Below, in pieces: positions 37,701 to 49,700 of a stretch of 64,000 nt of DNA. The translations under genes and the position numbers were made by a program. Under the pieces are notes generated by a model. The model was not told the DNA's origin, ran no database searches, and saw only the letters and a program-made list of their open reading frames with translations. The stretch spans positions 3,376,838-3,440,837 of the forward strand of contig CM059580.1 in assembly GCA_030386875.1 (NCBI GenBank), read 5' to 3'. How positions within the stretch are numbered: the first letter of the stretch is position 1; each line of letters opens with the position of its first letter. Source of the stretch: Morinoia aosen. Lineage: Eukaryota > Arthropoda > Malacostraca > Amphipoda > Talitridae.

Positions 37701-40700
37701 CTCCTCTGGCCGTACTGGGTACGTCTGCTGGCCGTACTGGATACGTCTGTGTGTGTGTGTAGATGTCTGCTGGCTGTACTGGGTTCGTCTGCTGGCCGTA
37801 CTGGGTACGTGTGCTGGCCGTACTGGATACGTCTGTGTGTGTGTGTAGATGTCTGCTGGCTGTACTGGGTTCGTCTGCTGGCCGTGCTGGGTACGTCTGC
37901 TGGCCGTGCTGGGTACGTCTGCTGGCCGTACTGGGTACGTCTGCTGGCCGTGCTGGGTACGTCTGCTGGCCGTGCTGGGTACGTCTGCTGGCCGTGCTGG
38001 GTACGTCTGCTGGCCGTGCTGGGTACGTCTGCTGGCCGTGCTGGGTGCGTCTGCTGGCCGTGCTGGGTGCGTCTGCTGGCCGTACTGGGTACGTCTGCTG
38101 GCCGTATTGGGTATTCTGAGTATAGATGTCTGCTGTGTGTAGACGTTTGCTGGCCGTACTGGGTACGTCTGCTGGCCGTACTGGGTACGTCTGCTGGCCG
38201 TGCTGGGTACGTCTGCTGGCCGTGCTGGGTACGTCTGCTGACCGTGCTGGGTACGTCTGCTGGCCGTGCTGGGTACGTCTGCTGGCCGTGCTGGGTACGT
38301 CTGCTGGCCGTATTGGGTATTCTGAGTATAGATGTCTGCTGTGTGTAGACGTTTGCTGGCCGTACTGGGTACGTCTGCTGGCCGTACTGGGTACGACTGA
38401 GTGTAGATGTTTGCTGTGCGTGGACGTTTGCTGGCCGTACTGGGTACGTCTGCTGGCCGTACTGGGTACGACTGAGTGTTGTAGAAAAAATCTCTTTAAA
38501 ATAAATATAGAAGCTGGCTGTTCAAACGTTATGGGGTAAAAACAGTACGATTTAATGCTTCGAAGCCGTAAGGCTCTTAAATGTTTTCTTTATTTAAAGA
38601 ATCTCCAAGAAACTAAATTTCATCTCTGATAAGTCTCAGAAAACTGCGTGGGGGTGCAGCGATAGCAGCGGAGCGATTTGTGGGCCGGGCGAGTCTCGAA
38701 TGCGCAGGAAGGAGCGAGACACGGCGCGAGACCGGCCCTCTCCGCACTGTTACGCCCCACCTGCATATTAAGTTATATGAGAAAATGGGCAAAACATCGA
38801 GATTTTAGAATATCATTGTGGTATAATTTAGGCAAGCTTCATATTCTCAATTTATCATAATATTTTTTACTGAATGTGAGCTTGTTGATTACGAACCAAT
38901 AATTTCATCAAATCGGTACCACAATAAAAGAATAATATTTTTAGACTTCAAGAAAGTAATTTGCACCGCCAAATTGTAATGAAGAAGAGGTAGTCTAAGA
39001 GGCGCTTGCGAAACGCAAGCCCGGATACAGGATCAGATGAGGTGCCAAGCACGGCATCGAACGAACCTCAGACGAGGAGTATCCTTGTGGGCCATGTCTT
39101 CCCCCGTGGTAGTCGTCTCAGTAGACGATCCCCTCTGCCTCCCCCGCTGCCGACGCGTAGTCCCCCCGAAGTCGAACTTAGCCGAAAGTGACTTCAGCCA
39201 TCACACTGATGTCGCGATCCAAGAAAAATGAGCCGCGCTGACACAGCTACGCTGAGGCGGATGCTTATCCTTGGGACTGAATGAGAGTTGTTTCAGGTTA
39301 GTGTGGAAGTGTGAGTCTGTGTGTCACAACCGAAGCATGCTTGAGTACGTCTCCTCTTGTGGGAGACTGGGCTTTTTCTTCGTTGCATTTGAAACGAAAA
39401 TTGGATGTATTGAAAGTTGGGACTAAATGCGAAGGGGATGGCATGTGGAAAAAAACTTTCCTAAGCCAGCCTAAATTAATTATTCAACAAGTGTAGCTGT
39501 CTGCTGTGCGTGGACGTTTGCTGGCCGTACTGGGTACGTCTGCTGGCCGTACTGGGTACGTCTGCTGGCCTTACTGGGTACGTCTGCTGGCCTTACTGGG
39601 TACGTCTGCTGGCCGTACTGGGTACGACTGAGTGTAGATGTCTGCTGTGTGTGGACGTTTGCTGGCCGTACTGGGTACGTCTGCTGGCCGTACCGGGTAC
39701 GTTTCATGATTATGCCCTCTTTATAACACCCATATATTGTACCCTCATCCGTACCCTGTTAACCGTACTCACAGACCACATCCGTACTGACGGCCAGCCG
39801 GACGGCCCGCCGCAGTTCACGTCCCCTCTGAAGGACACTACGGCCGACGAGGGCAAAACGCTACGGCTGCCCGTAGCCGTACGGGGCGGGCCCGTACCCA
39901 ACATGAAATGGTACAAGGACGGCCGCGAGATAAAGCTCGACGACCGCATGTTCTTCACTTACGACGGAGACAGGGTGAGGGGCTAGGGGGTGAGGGGTGA
40001 GGGGTAGAGAAGGGAGGGATGAGGGGTTTTGGGGTGAGTGGTGCATGGTGTGAGGGGTGTATGGGGGGTGAGAGTGAGGGTGGGGCGTGGGGGTGAGTGG
40101 TGTTGGGTGAGGGGAGAAGAGGTGTCAGGGGAGTGAGGCGTGAGTGTGAGGGGTGAGGAGTGGAAGGAGTATGAGGGGTGTAAGGAGTGAGGGGGTGTGA
40201 GGGTTGTGAGGGAGTGTGAGGGGCGAGAGCCACTGCAACCACCGGCTGAAAATACCGCAAATGGTTCACGAATCTCTTACTACACAAATCACGTGGAAGA
40301 TTTGGAATTTAAACCTACGATATTTCGACTCTATTTATATTTGAGTAGATGATTACAATTAGTATGACGCTCGTTACATACTCCATGGAGCGTCATATGT
40401 TGAATTCGTGTCGTATCCTTCGTTTGCTCCATGTCGTACCATTCGTATGGTCCATGGAGCACCACTCGCCACCTCCATGCCGTACCATTATAAGCTCCAT
40501 GGAGCACCCTCTCCATCTCCACCCCCAAGTCGTTCCTGGAGATCCGGCCGTGCAAGGCATCAGACTCCGGCGTGTACTCCTGCGTGCTGGAGGGCGAGGA
40601 CGGCACCAAGGCCGAGACCTCCTGCACCGTCACCGTCAGGAAGTGCTTCGAGGCACCCTCCTTCTCCCAGGGTTTCAACTCCATCCAGCAGGTGGGACTA

Positions 40701-43700
40701 GGTATCGGTGGATAGGCCTAGGTACTTAGTGGGTAGGTTTAGGCCTCCTTTCTCCCAGGGCTTCAACTCCATCCAGCAGGTGGGACTAGGTCTCGGTGGA
40801 TAGGCCTAGGTACTTAGTGCGTAGGTTTAGGCCTCCTTTCTCCCAGGGCTTCAACTCCATCCAGCAGGTGGGACTAGGTCTCGGTGGATAGGCTTAGGTA
40901 CTTAGCGGGTAGGCTTAGGCCTCCTTTCTCCCAGGGCTTCAACTCCATACAGCAGGTGGGACTAGGTCTCGGTGGATAGGCCTAGGTACTTAGCGGGTAG
41001 GTTTAGGCCTCCTTTCTCCCAGGGCTTCAACTCCATCCAGCAGGTGGGACTAGGTCTCGGTGGATAGGCCTAGGTACTTAGCGGGTAGGTTTAGGCCTCC
41101 TTTCTCCGAGGGCTTCAACTCCATCCAGCAGGTGGGACTAGGTCTCGGTGGATAGGCCTAGGTACTTAGCGGGTAGGCTTAGGCCTCCTTTCTCCCAGGG
41201 CTTCAACTCCATCCAGCAGGTGGGACTAGGTCTCGGTGGATAGGCCTAGGTACTTAGCGGGTAGGTTTAGGCCTCCTTTCTCCGAGGGCTTCAACTCCAT
41301 CCAGCACGTAGGCCTAGGACTTGGTAGGTAGACCGAAGCCTTCTTCTTGCAGGGCTTCAACTCCATCCAGCAGGTGGGTTTAGGTCTCACGCAGATAGGC
41401 CTAGTCTTTAATGTGTTAGACCTGAGGTTTCCAATCTGGACAAATTACCCACTAGAGGGTTATAAAAATGCTGCATTGGGTGATAAATTAAATTTTTTTT
41501 TGTTGAACAGTTTTTAAAAGAGTGGAGTAGACTACTCATCTTGCTGCAGTATTTAGCAAGCAAAAAATTGTAGAACTTCAACATTATAAGTGACGTTAGT
41601 GAGGTGATTTTAGGACAAATTGCTGTTAAAATAAATGTTAAAGTTTGAATTTGAATAGGGTACTTTTAAACAGCACACAAATATGAAAATTAAATATTTC
41701 AAATAATTACTATCTTTTATCAAGTACATTCTCCTGTGACGTTCTAAGGATTTGAAATACGTTTCATTTTTTAAAATACAAATTTTGAACCCAAATTAAT
41801 AATTATAAACTGCGTAATAAACCCTGATAATAAATATCACTGTCACTATTTTCAGCACAATTAGTTGATGAAATAATTATCCTGCACATGGAAACTAAAA
41901 TGTGACAACATTAGAGGACCCAATAATACATAATATCGCAAAATACCGAAGTTCTCCATACAATGTTCCCATTTTCTGTGGTGCTTTCTGTGTCGCGTAT
42001 TCTGATTGGCTGATGTGGCTAACATCCGCGTGCTGTCGGCCAATCAGCTGCCGGGACTGGACATCAGGCATTATTAGTTGATGATGATCAGTCATTATTA
42101 GTTGATGGGGAAAAGATGCATTCAAATTTAAAACACTTTAAAAAAATGCAAGGTAAAAAAATATCGCAAAATACCAAAGTCCTCCCTAGAATCCCCCCAT
42201 TTTCTGTGGTGCTTTCTGTGTTGCGTTTCCTGATTGGTTGATGTGGCTAACACCCGCGTGCTGTCGACCAATCAGCTGCCGGGACTGGACATCAGGCTGA
42301 GCGTGCGGGCGGACGGCGTGCCGCGGCCGGACCTCACTTGGTTCAAGGACAACAAACCGATCGACTTCTCCGTGAGTGCAACCGTGGAAAATAAGGTTCG
42401 AGAGGATAAAAGACGCGGTTAAACGGTGTAACATTGAAATAAGGGACTGAGAGGTAAGTTTAGGCGGTGCAAAGTTAGGATCGAAAGGATAAAAGATACG
42501 TTTAAACGGTGCAAAGTTGGAATAAGGGGATGATAAGCAAGTTTAGGTGGTGCAAAGTTGTGATGGTGAACGGAAGTGATGTCACTTTCAGCTGGTACAA
42601 AGTTAAGATCAAGAGGATGACAAAAACATTTAAACGCTGCAAAGGTGGATTGGCGACAATTTGCTTCGCTACTTCTGTTGCTCTGAAATTCAGAATGGAC
42701 TTTTGGATTGTTTTTGAGAATAGGACTTTTTATTTAGAAGCATATTTCTTTATGAGAAGCTCCATTTTCTTGCATGACTCAATTTATTGTAGGGTTTATT
42801 ATTTTGTTCAAGTGAATACCATGCAGACTGCGACATCTACCGTCACCCCTACCACCTCACCACCCAACAACCTCACTACCCAACCACCACTTCTACCACC
42901 TCACCCCCAACCACTACCACCATCCCTACCTCCTCACCCTCAACCACCACCACCGCTACCACCTCACCCCCAACCACCACCCCTACCACCTCACCCCCCA
43001 GCCACCACCACCTCACCCCGACAACCACCACCACCACCCCTACCACCTCACCTCCAACTACCACTTCCATACTAACTCATCCCCAACCCCCGTCCCTACC
43101 ACCTCACCTCCAACCACCACCACCTCACCCCGACAACCACCACCACCACCCCTACCAACTCACCCCAACTACCACTTCCATACCACCTCACCCCCAACCA
43201 CCACCCCTACCACCTCACCCCCAACCACCACCCCTACCACCTCACCCCCAACCACCACCACCTCACCCCGACAACCACCACCCCTACCCCCTATCATTAT
43301 TCCCCGCGCCCCTCAGGACGAGCGCTACAAGGTACGGCGGGACGGGCAGGCCACGACGCTCCTCATCCGCACCTGCAGCTACTCGGACTGCGGCATCTAC
43401 CGCTGCGTCGCCACCAACCAGGAGGGCACGGCCGAGCATGAGGCGGCTGTGGAGGTGGCTGACGAGATGTGAGTGGGGGGAGCTCTTGTGGGGGGGCTCT
43501 TGGGAGGACTCTTGGGGGAACTCTTGGGGGGAGTACTGGGTCCTTAGGAAGGGAGACTTTGTTCTTAGAATGGGGGACTGGGTTCTTATCAAGGGGGCTA
43601 AGTCCTTAGAAGGGTGAGACTGGGTCCTTAGAAAGGGAGACTGGGTCCTTAAAAGGGGAGACTGGGTCCTTAAAAGGGGGACTGGGTCCTTAGAAGGGGG

Positions 43701-46700
43701 ACTGGGTCCTTAGAAGGGTGAGACTGGGTCCTTAGAAAGGGAGACTGGGTCCTTAAAAGGGGAGACTGGGTCCTTAAAAGGGGAGACTGGGTCCTTAAAA
43801 GGGGGACTGGGTCCTTAGAAGGGGGACTGGGTCCTTAGAAGGGGGACTGGGTCCTTAGAAGGGTGAGACTGGGTCCTTAGAAAGGGAGACTGGGTCCTTA
43901 AAAGGGGAGACTGGGTCCTTAAAAGGGGAGACTGGGTCCTTAAAAGGGGGACTGGGTCCTTAGAAGGGGGACTGGGTCCTTAGAAGGGGGACTGGGTCCT
44001 TAGAAGGGTGAGACTGGGTCCTTAGAAAGGGAGACTGGGTCCTTAAAAGGGGAGACTGGGTCCTTAAAAGGGGGACTGGGTCCTTAGAAAGGGAGACTGG
44101 TTCCTTAGAATGGGGGACTGGGTCCTTATCAAAGGAGACTGGGTCCTTAGAAGAGAAGGCTGGGTCTATAGAAGGGGGGACTGGGTCCTTAGAAGAGGGG
44201 ACTGGATCCTTAGAAGAGGGGACAGGATCCTTAGGAAAGGGGCTGGGTCATTTCGAAGAGGAAACTTTACTTCTTTTCCTGCCCTGTATGGAATCAATAA
44301 CCCTAACCATTGGTGAATGATAGCCAAACATTTTCAATTGGTCCATCAATTTTGGGGCACCAATCGTCAGTTGCTTCATAAATTTTGGGACCCCAACCCT
44401 GATTTGGGTTACCTAAGCCCCAAATACCCCAGCCCAGACTTGGAACCTCAACCCAGACTTGGAACCCCAACCCAGACTTGGAACCCCAACCCAGACTTAG
44501 GACACCAACCCAGACTTTGAACCCCGACCCAGACTTGGAACCCCAACCCAGACTTGGAACCCCAACCCAGACTTGGAACCCCAACCCAGACTTGGAACCC
44601 CAACCCAGACTTGGAACCCCAACCCAGACTTGGAACCCCAACCCAGACTTGGAACCCCAACCCAGACTTGGAACCCCAACCCAGACTTGGAACCCCAACC
44701 CAGACTTAGGACACCAACCATGATAATTCATTCCCTACCACATTTGGGACACCAAACCTGATATCTCACCCCACCTATTATATATGGGACCCCAACCTTG
44801 ATCTCTCCCCCCAGCGACCCAACTCTGAAATCTCATCCCCCTACCATATTTGGGACCCCAACCCTGATATCTCATTCCACCCCCCATATTTGGGACCTCA
44901 ACCCCCAACCCTGATATCTTCCCCCCCCCCCAGCGATCCCAACCCTAATATCTTCCCCCCCCCCCCCAGCGATCCCAACCCTGATATCTTCCCCCCAGCG
45001 ATCCCAACCCTGATATCTTCCCCCCCCCCCAGCGATCCCAACCCTGATATCTTCCCCCCCAGCGATCCCAACCCTGATATCTCACCCCCTACCATATATG
45101 GGACACCAACCTTGATATCTCACCCCACCCCCCATACTTGTGACCCCAATCCTGATTTCTCCCCCCCCCCCAGCGACCCAAACCGTCGGGCGGAGGCACC
45201 GGTGTTCCTGAAGGTGGTGGGGGACCAGGAGGTCTACGAGAACGACCACGCCCGCTTCAAGGCGGTCGTGTCCGGCAAGCCCTTGCCTGACTTCCAGTGG
45301 CTCAAGAATGGTCAGCCTGTCGTGGAGACGTGAGTGGACTTGGTGTTATATTCACCTATTCCGAGTGGACCTGATATTGACCATCGTGGAGACGTGAGTG
45401 AACTTGATATAAACTTTCATATTGAGCAATTCTGGACTTCCACTTTATCTTTGCTCAGATCCAGAGACAGAACACGTCACTTTATTCCCAATTTTATCGA
45501 AGGACAGAATACTCCCCTCTATCCCCACTCCTGTCTAGGGACAGACCATATCACTTTATCCCCACTCCTGTGGAGGGACAGACCATATCACTCTATCCCC
45601 AATCTTACGTGGGGACAAAACATTCTCCTGTATCCCCAATCCTATCCATAGACAGACCAAAACACACTATCCCCAATCCTACGGAGTGACAGAACACGCC
45701 ACTGTATCCTTGCTCTTGCGTGACTTGGTATAACGATACCCATGTGTTTGTATCAGCTTAGGATCCTTACTTTAAGACATTTTAAAATCCAATGATGTGT
45801 TTTTTGTATCTTCTTTACTGCAAAAAATAATTTTTTTTCCACGCAGGAACCGCGTCATCCCAGAACGTGACATAGACGGCATCCTGCGGCTGACGGTGCG
45901 GCACGTGACGGAGGACGACGCCGGCACCTACACACTCAAGGTGTGGAACGACCACGGCAAGGCCTCCTGCATGGGCAAGCTCGTCTGCGAATGTGAGTAG
46001 AGTTACCTAGTGGCCTAGTTGCCTACCTAGTGGCCTGCCCTGTTTCCTGCCTAGTGGCGGGCTCAGTTTCCTGCCTAGTTGCCTGCCCTGTTTCTTACCT
46101 AGTGGCCTGCCTAGTTGATTAGTTGTGAGTCTAGTTTACTCTGTGAATGTGAGTTTGAAGGCCTAGTTGACTAGTTGCGAGTCCGGTTGACTAGTTGCGA
46201 GCCTAGTTGACTAGTTGTGAGCCTAGTTGACTAGTTGTGAGCCTAGTTGACTAGTTGTGAGCCTAGTTGACTAGTTGTGAGCCTAGTTGACTAGTTGTTA
46301 GCCTAGTTGACTAGTTGTGAGCCTAGTTGACTAGTTGTGAGCCTAGTTGACTAGTTGTGAGCCTAGTTGACTAGTTGTGAGCCTAGTTGACTAGTTGTGA
46401 GCCTAGTTTACTAGATGAGAGCCTAGTTGCTTGCCTATTTGTATGCCGAGTGGCCTGCCTAGTTGCCTGCCTAGTTGCCTGCCTAGTCTCCTGCCTAGTT
46501 GCCTGCCTAGTTGCCTGCCTAGTTGCCTGCCTAGTTGCCTGCCTAGTTGCCTGCCTAGTTGCCTGCCTAGTTGCCTGCCTAGTTGCCTGCCTAGTTACCT
46601 GCCTAGTTGCCTGCCTAGTGGCCTGCCTAGATGCCTGCCTAGTGGCCTGCCTAGTGGCATGTCTAGTGGTATGCCTAGTTGCATGTCTAGTGGTATGCCT

Positions 46701-49700
46701 AGTTGCATGTCTAGTGGCCTGCCTAGTTGTCTGCCTAGTTATACAGTTGACTAGACGTGAACCTGGTTGACTCTGTGAATGCGGTTATACGGGCCTAGTG
46801 GCCTGCCTAGTTACCAACTTATTTACCTAGTTCAAAGCCTAGTTGACTATGTGTATACAAGTTTGGAGGCTTATGTCTCACAAAATCCCACTATGTCCCC
46901 ACAAAAATCTACAAAGTCCCACATTGTCCTACAAAGTTCCACAATGTCCCACAACGTCCCACTATCTCCCACAATGTCCTACTAAGTCCCACAAAGTTCC
47001 ATAATATCTCACAAAGTCCCACAATGTCCAAAAAAGTTCTACAAAGTTCCACAATGTCCCACAACGTCCCACTATCTCCCACAATGTCCCACTAAGTCCC
47101 ACAAAGTCCCACAATGTCTCACAAAGTCTCACAATGTCCAAAAAAGTTCTACAAAGTTCCACAATGTCCCACAACGTCCCACTGAGTCCCACAATGTCTT
47201 ACAAAGTCCCACAATGTCCAAAAAAGTTCTACAATTTTCCACTATGTCCCATAATGTCTCACAATGTCCCACAACGTCCCACAACGCCCCACAAAGTCCC
47301 ACAAAGTCCCACAATGTCCCACACAGGCCTATCAAAGAAGGCCCGTCGCCCGGTCGGAGACGAGTACCAGGGCTGGGACAAGATGAAAAGGTCCGGCATT
47401 CCAATCCCGCTGCCGGACCGTCCCTTCCTCAGCGCCCTGTCGGACCGACGGGTGACCGTCTCCTGGCTCCCGTACATCCCCCAGGGGCCCCAGACACCCG
47501 TCACCTACCAGGTCGAGATGTGCGAGAGTCCCGAGGGAGAGTGGTTCACCGCCAGGACGGGTGAGTGGTTCTTGGAGGTGGTTGGGGGTGCTTGAAGGGG
47601 AGTGGTTCACCGCCAGGACGGGTGAGTGGTTCTTAGGGGTGGTTGGGGGGGGGGGGGGGTTGGGGGGTGCGGAGTGGTGGTGGTACTTCGGGGTGGTTGG
47701 GGGGTACTTGAGGGGTGGTTGGTGGTACTTGAGGGGTGGTTTGGGGGTACTTGGAGGGTGGTTGGGGGGTTCTTGAAGGGTGGTTAGGGGGTTCTTGAAG
47801 GGTGGTTGGGGGGTTCTTGAAGGGTGGTTGGGGGGTTCTTGAAGGGTGGTTGGGGGGTTCTTGAAGGGTGGTTGGGGGGTTCTAGAAGGGTGGTTGGGGG
47901 GTACTTGAGGGGTGGTTGGGGGGTACTTGAAGGGTGGTTGGGAGGTACTTGAGAGGTGGTTGGGGGGTACCTGAGGGGTGATTGGGGGGTACTTGAGGGG
48001 TGATTGGGGGGTACTTGAGGGGTGATTGGGGGGTACTTGAGGGGTGGTTGGGGGGTACTTGAGGGGTGGTTGCGGGGTACTTGAGGGGTGGTTGGGGGGT
48101 ACTTGAAGGGTGGTTGGGGGGTACTTGAAGGGTGGTTGGGAGGTACTTGAGAGGTGGTTGGGGGGGCTTGGGTGGTGTTTGGAGTGATGCTTGGGAGGGG
48201 GGCTTGGGGGTGCTTAAGAGGTGGTTGGGGGGTGCTTGAGGGGTGGTTGGGGGGTGCTTGAGGGGGGTTGTTGGTACATGAGAGCACTTTGGGGGTGGTT
48301 GGGGAGAACTGGGGTAACCGCCGTACAGCAAGTGGGGAGTACGGCGATGGCATAACTTCTTGCTAAAGATGTTCTTCAAGGTAATGATGACGATGATGAT
48401 GATAATCACAATAATGATCGTATTTAAGGACCATAATGATTGTAATGATGATGATGTTAATTATGATTGATAGTTATTAAGGACCACCGTGCATCCATCA
48501 AATGCACCAGTGTAATAATGACGATGATGTCTATAATAATAATACTTAAGACGATGATGATGATGATGATTATGGCATTGTCAATGATAATAATGGCAAT
48601 AATGATGCGAATGATAGTAATTACTGAACGCCACCGCAGGCATCAGGGGCACCAGCGTGGACATCACCAACCTCGCCCCCAAGGCAGACTACAAGTTCCG
48701 GGTGCGGGTGGAGAACCGCCACGGCGTCTCCGAGCCATCCCCCTACGTCGCCACCTTCAGGTACTGGGTCCTCCCGCAGAGTGTCAGGTACTGGGTCCTC
48801 CCGTAGGGCGCCAGGTACTGGGTCCTCTCGTAGGGCGCCATCTTCAGATACTGGGTCCTCCTGTAGAGCACCACCTTCAGGTACTGGGTCCTCCCGAAGG
48901 GCATGTGTTGTGTGGTCACACAAGCCCCATGCTCTGTATATTAGTTCATCTGTTTAGAGTTGTGTGCCCATACAATTATGTGTGTTCGAGAAAGTCTAGC
49001 GTGTGTATACTATCGTGTTATCACACATTCATACACGTACGACATAAGTATACATGAGCCTATGTTTTCATACACAGCTGTAGACCCACACATGAATGGC
49101 TGTGTATACACACAAAAAATACAGGCCTGTGTTAAGTGTCCCGTTTCACACATGCAATATGTCTGTTCTGCAATATGTCTGCAATATGTAAATGTCTGTT
49201 CGGTAGGCTTTACTACATACGAGATTCCTTTCAACATCAGGTATTTCAAATATCAGATTCATCCTGACATTCAACTACTTAATCTATTTTGCACAATAAT
49301 GTTAATCTTCGTGGCACCAGTCCCTTCAGGGGGATACAACTATTGTATCTATGGGAATTAGCGCTCCCAGGGGGACTATGTGAGGTCCCAAGCTAAAGGT
49401 TAGGTAGGCTTCCTTCTTGTTGAAATAGAATAGGTTTTTGTTCTGTTAGGTTTTCGGTTGACTGCTGTCCTGTTTTTCAGCACCTATTGCTTTCTTCTTC
49501 TACTTTTGTCTTGTTTCATGAACTTCTTTCTTAGCTTACTGTTTCTGTGCACCTTGTGCGTAGATTCAGCATTCCCTCAACTCCATACTATATGGTGCCT
49601 TCCTCCTTCCTCTCTTAGAACATCTTTGTCGTGCAGTTAAGGGAGGCTAAAACTTTCTTATATAATAACAATTCATGACACCTGTCATGACGACCCCCTT

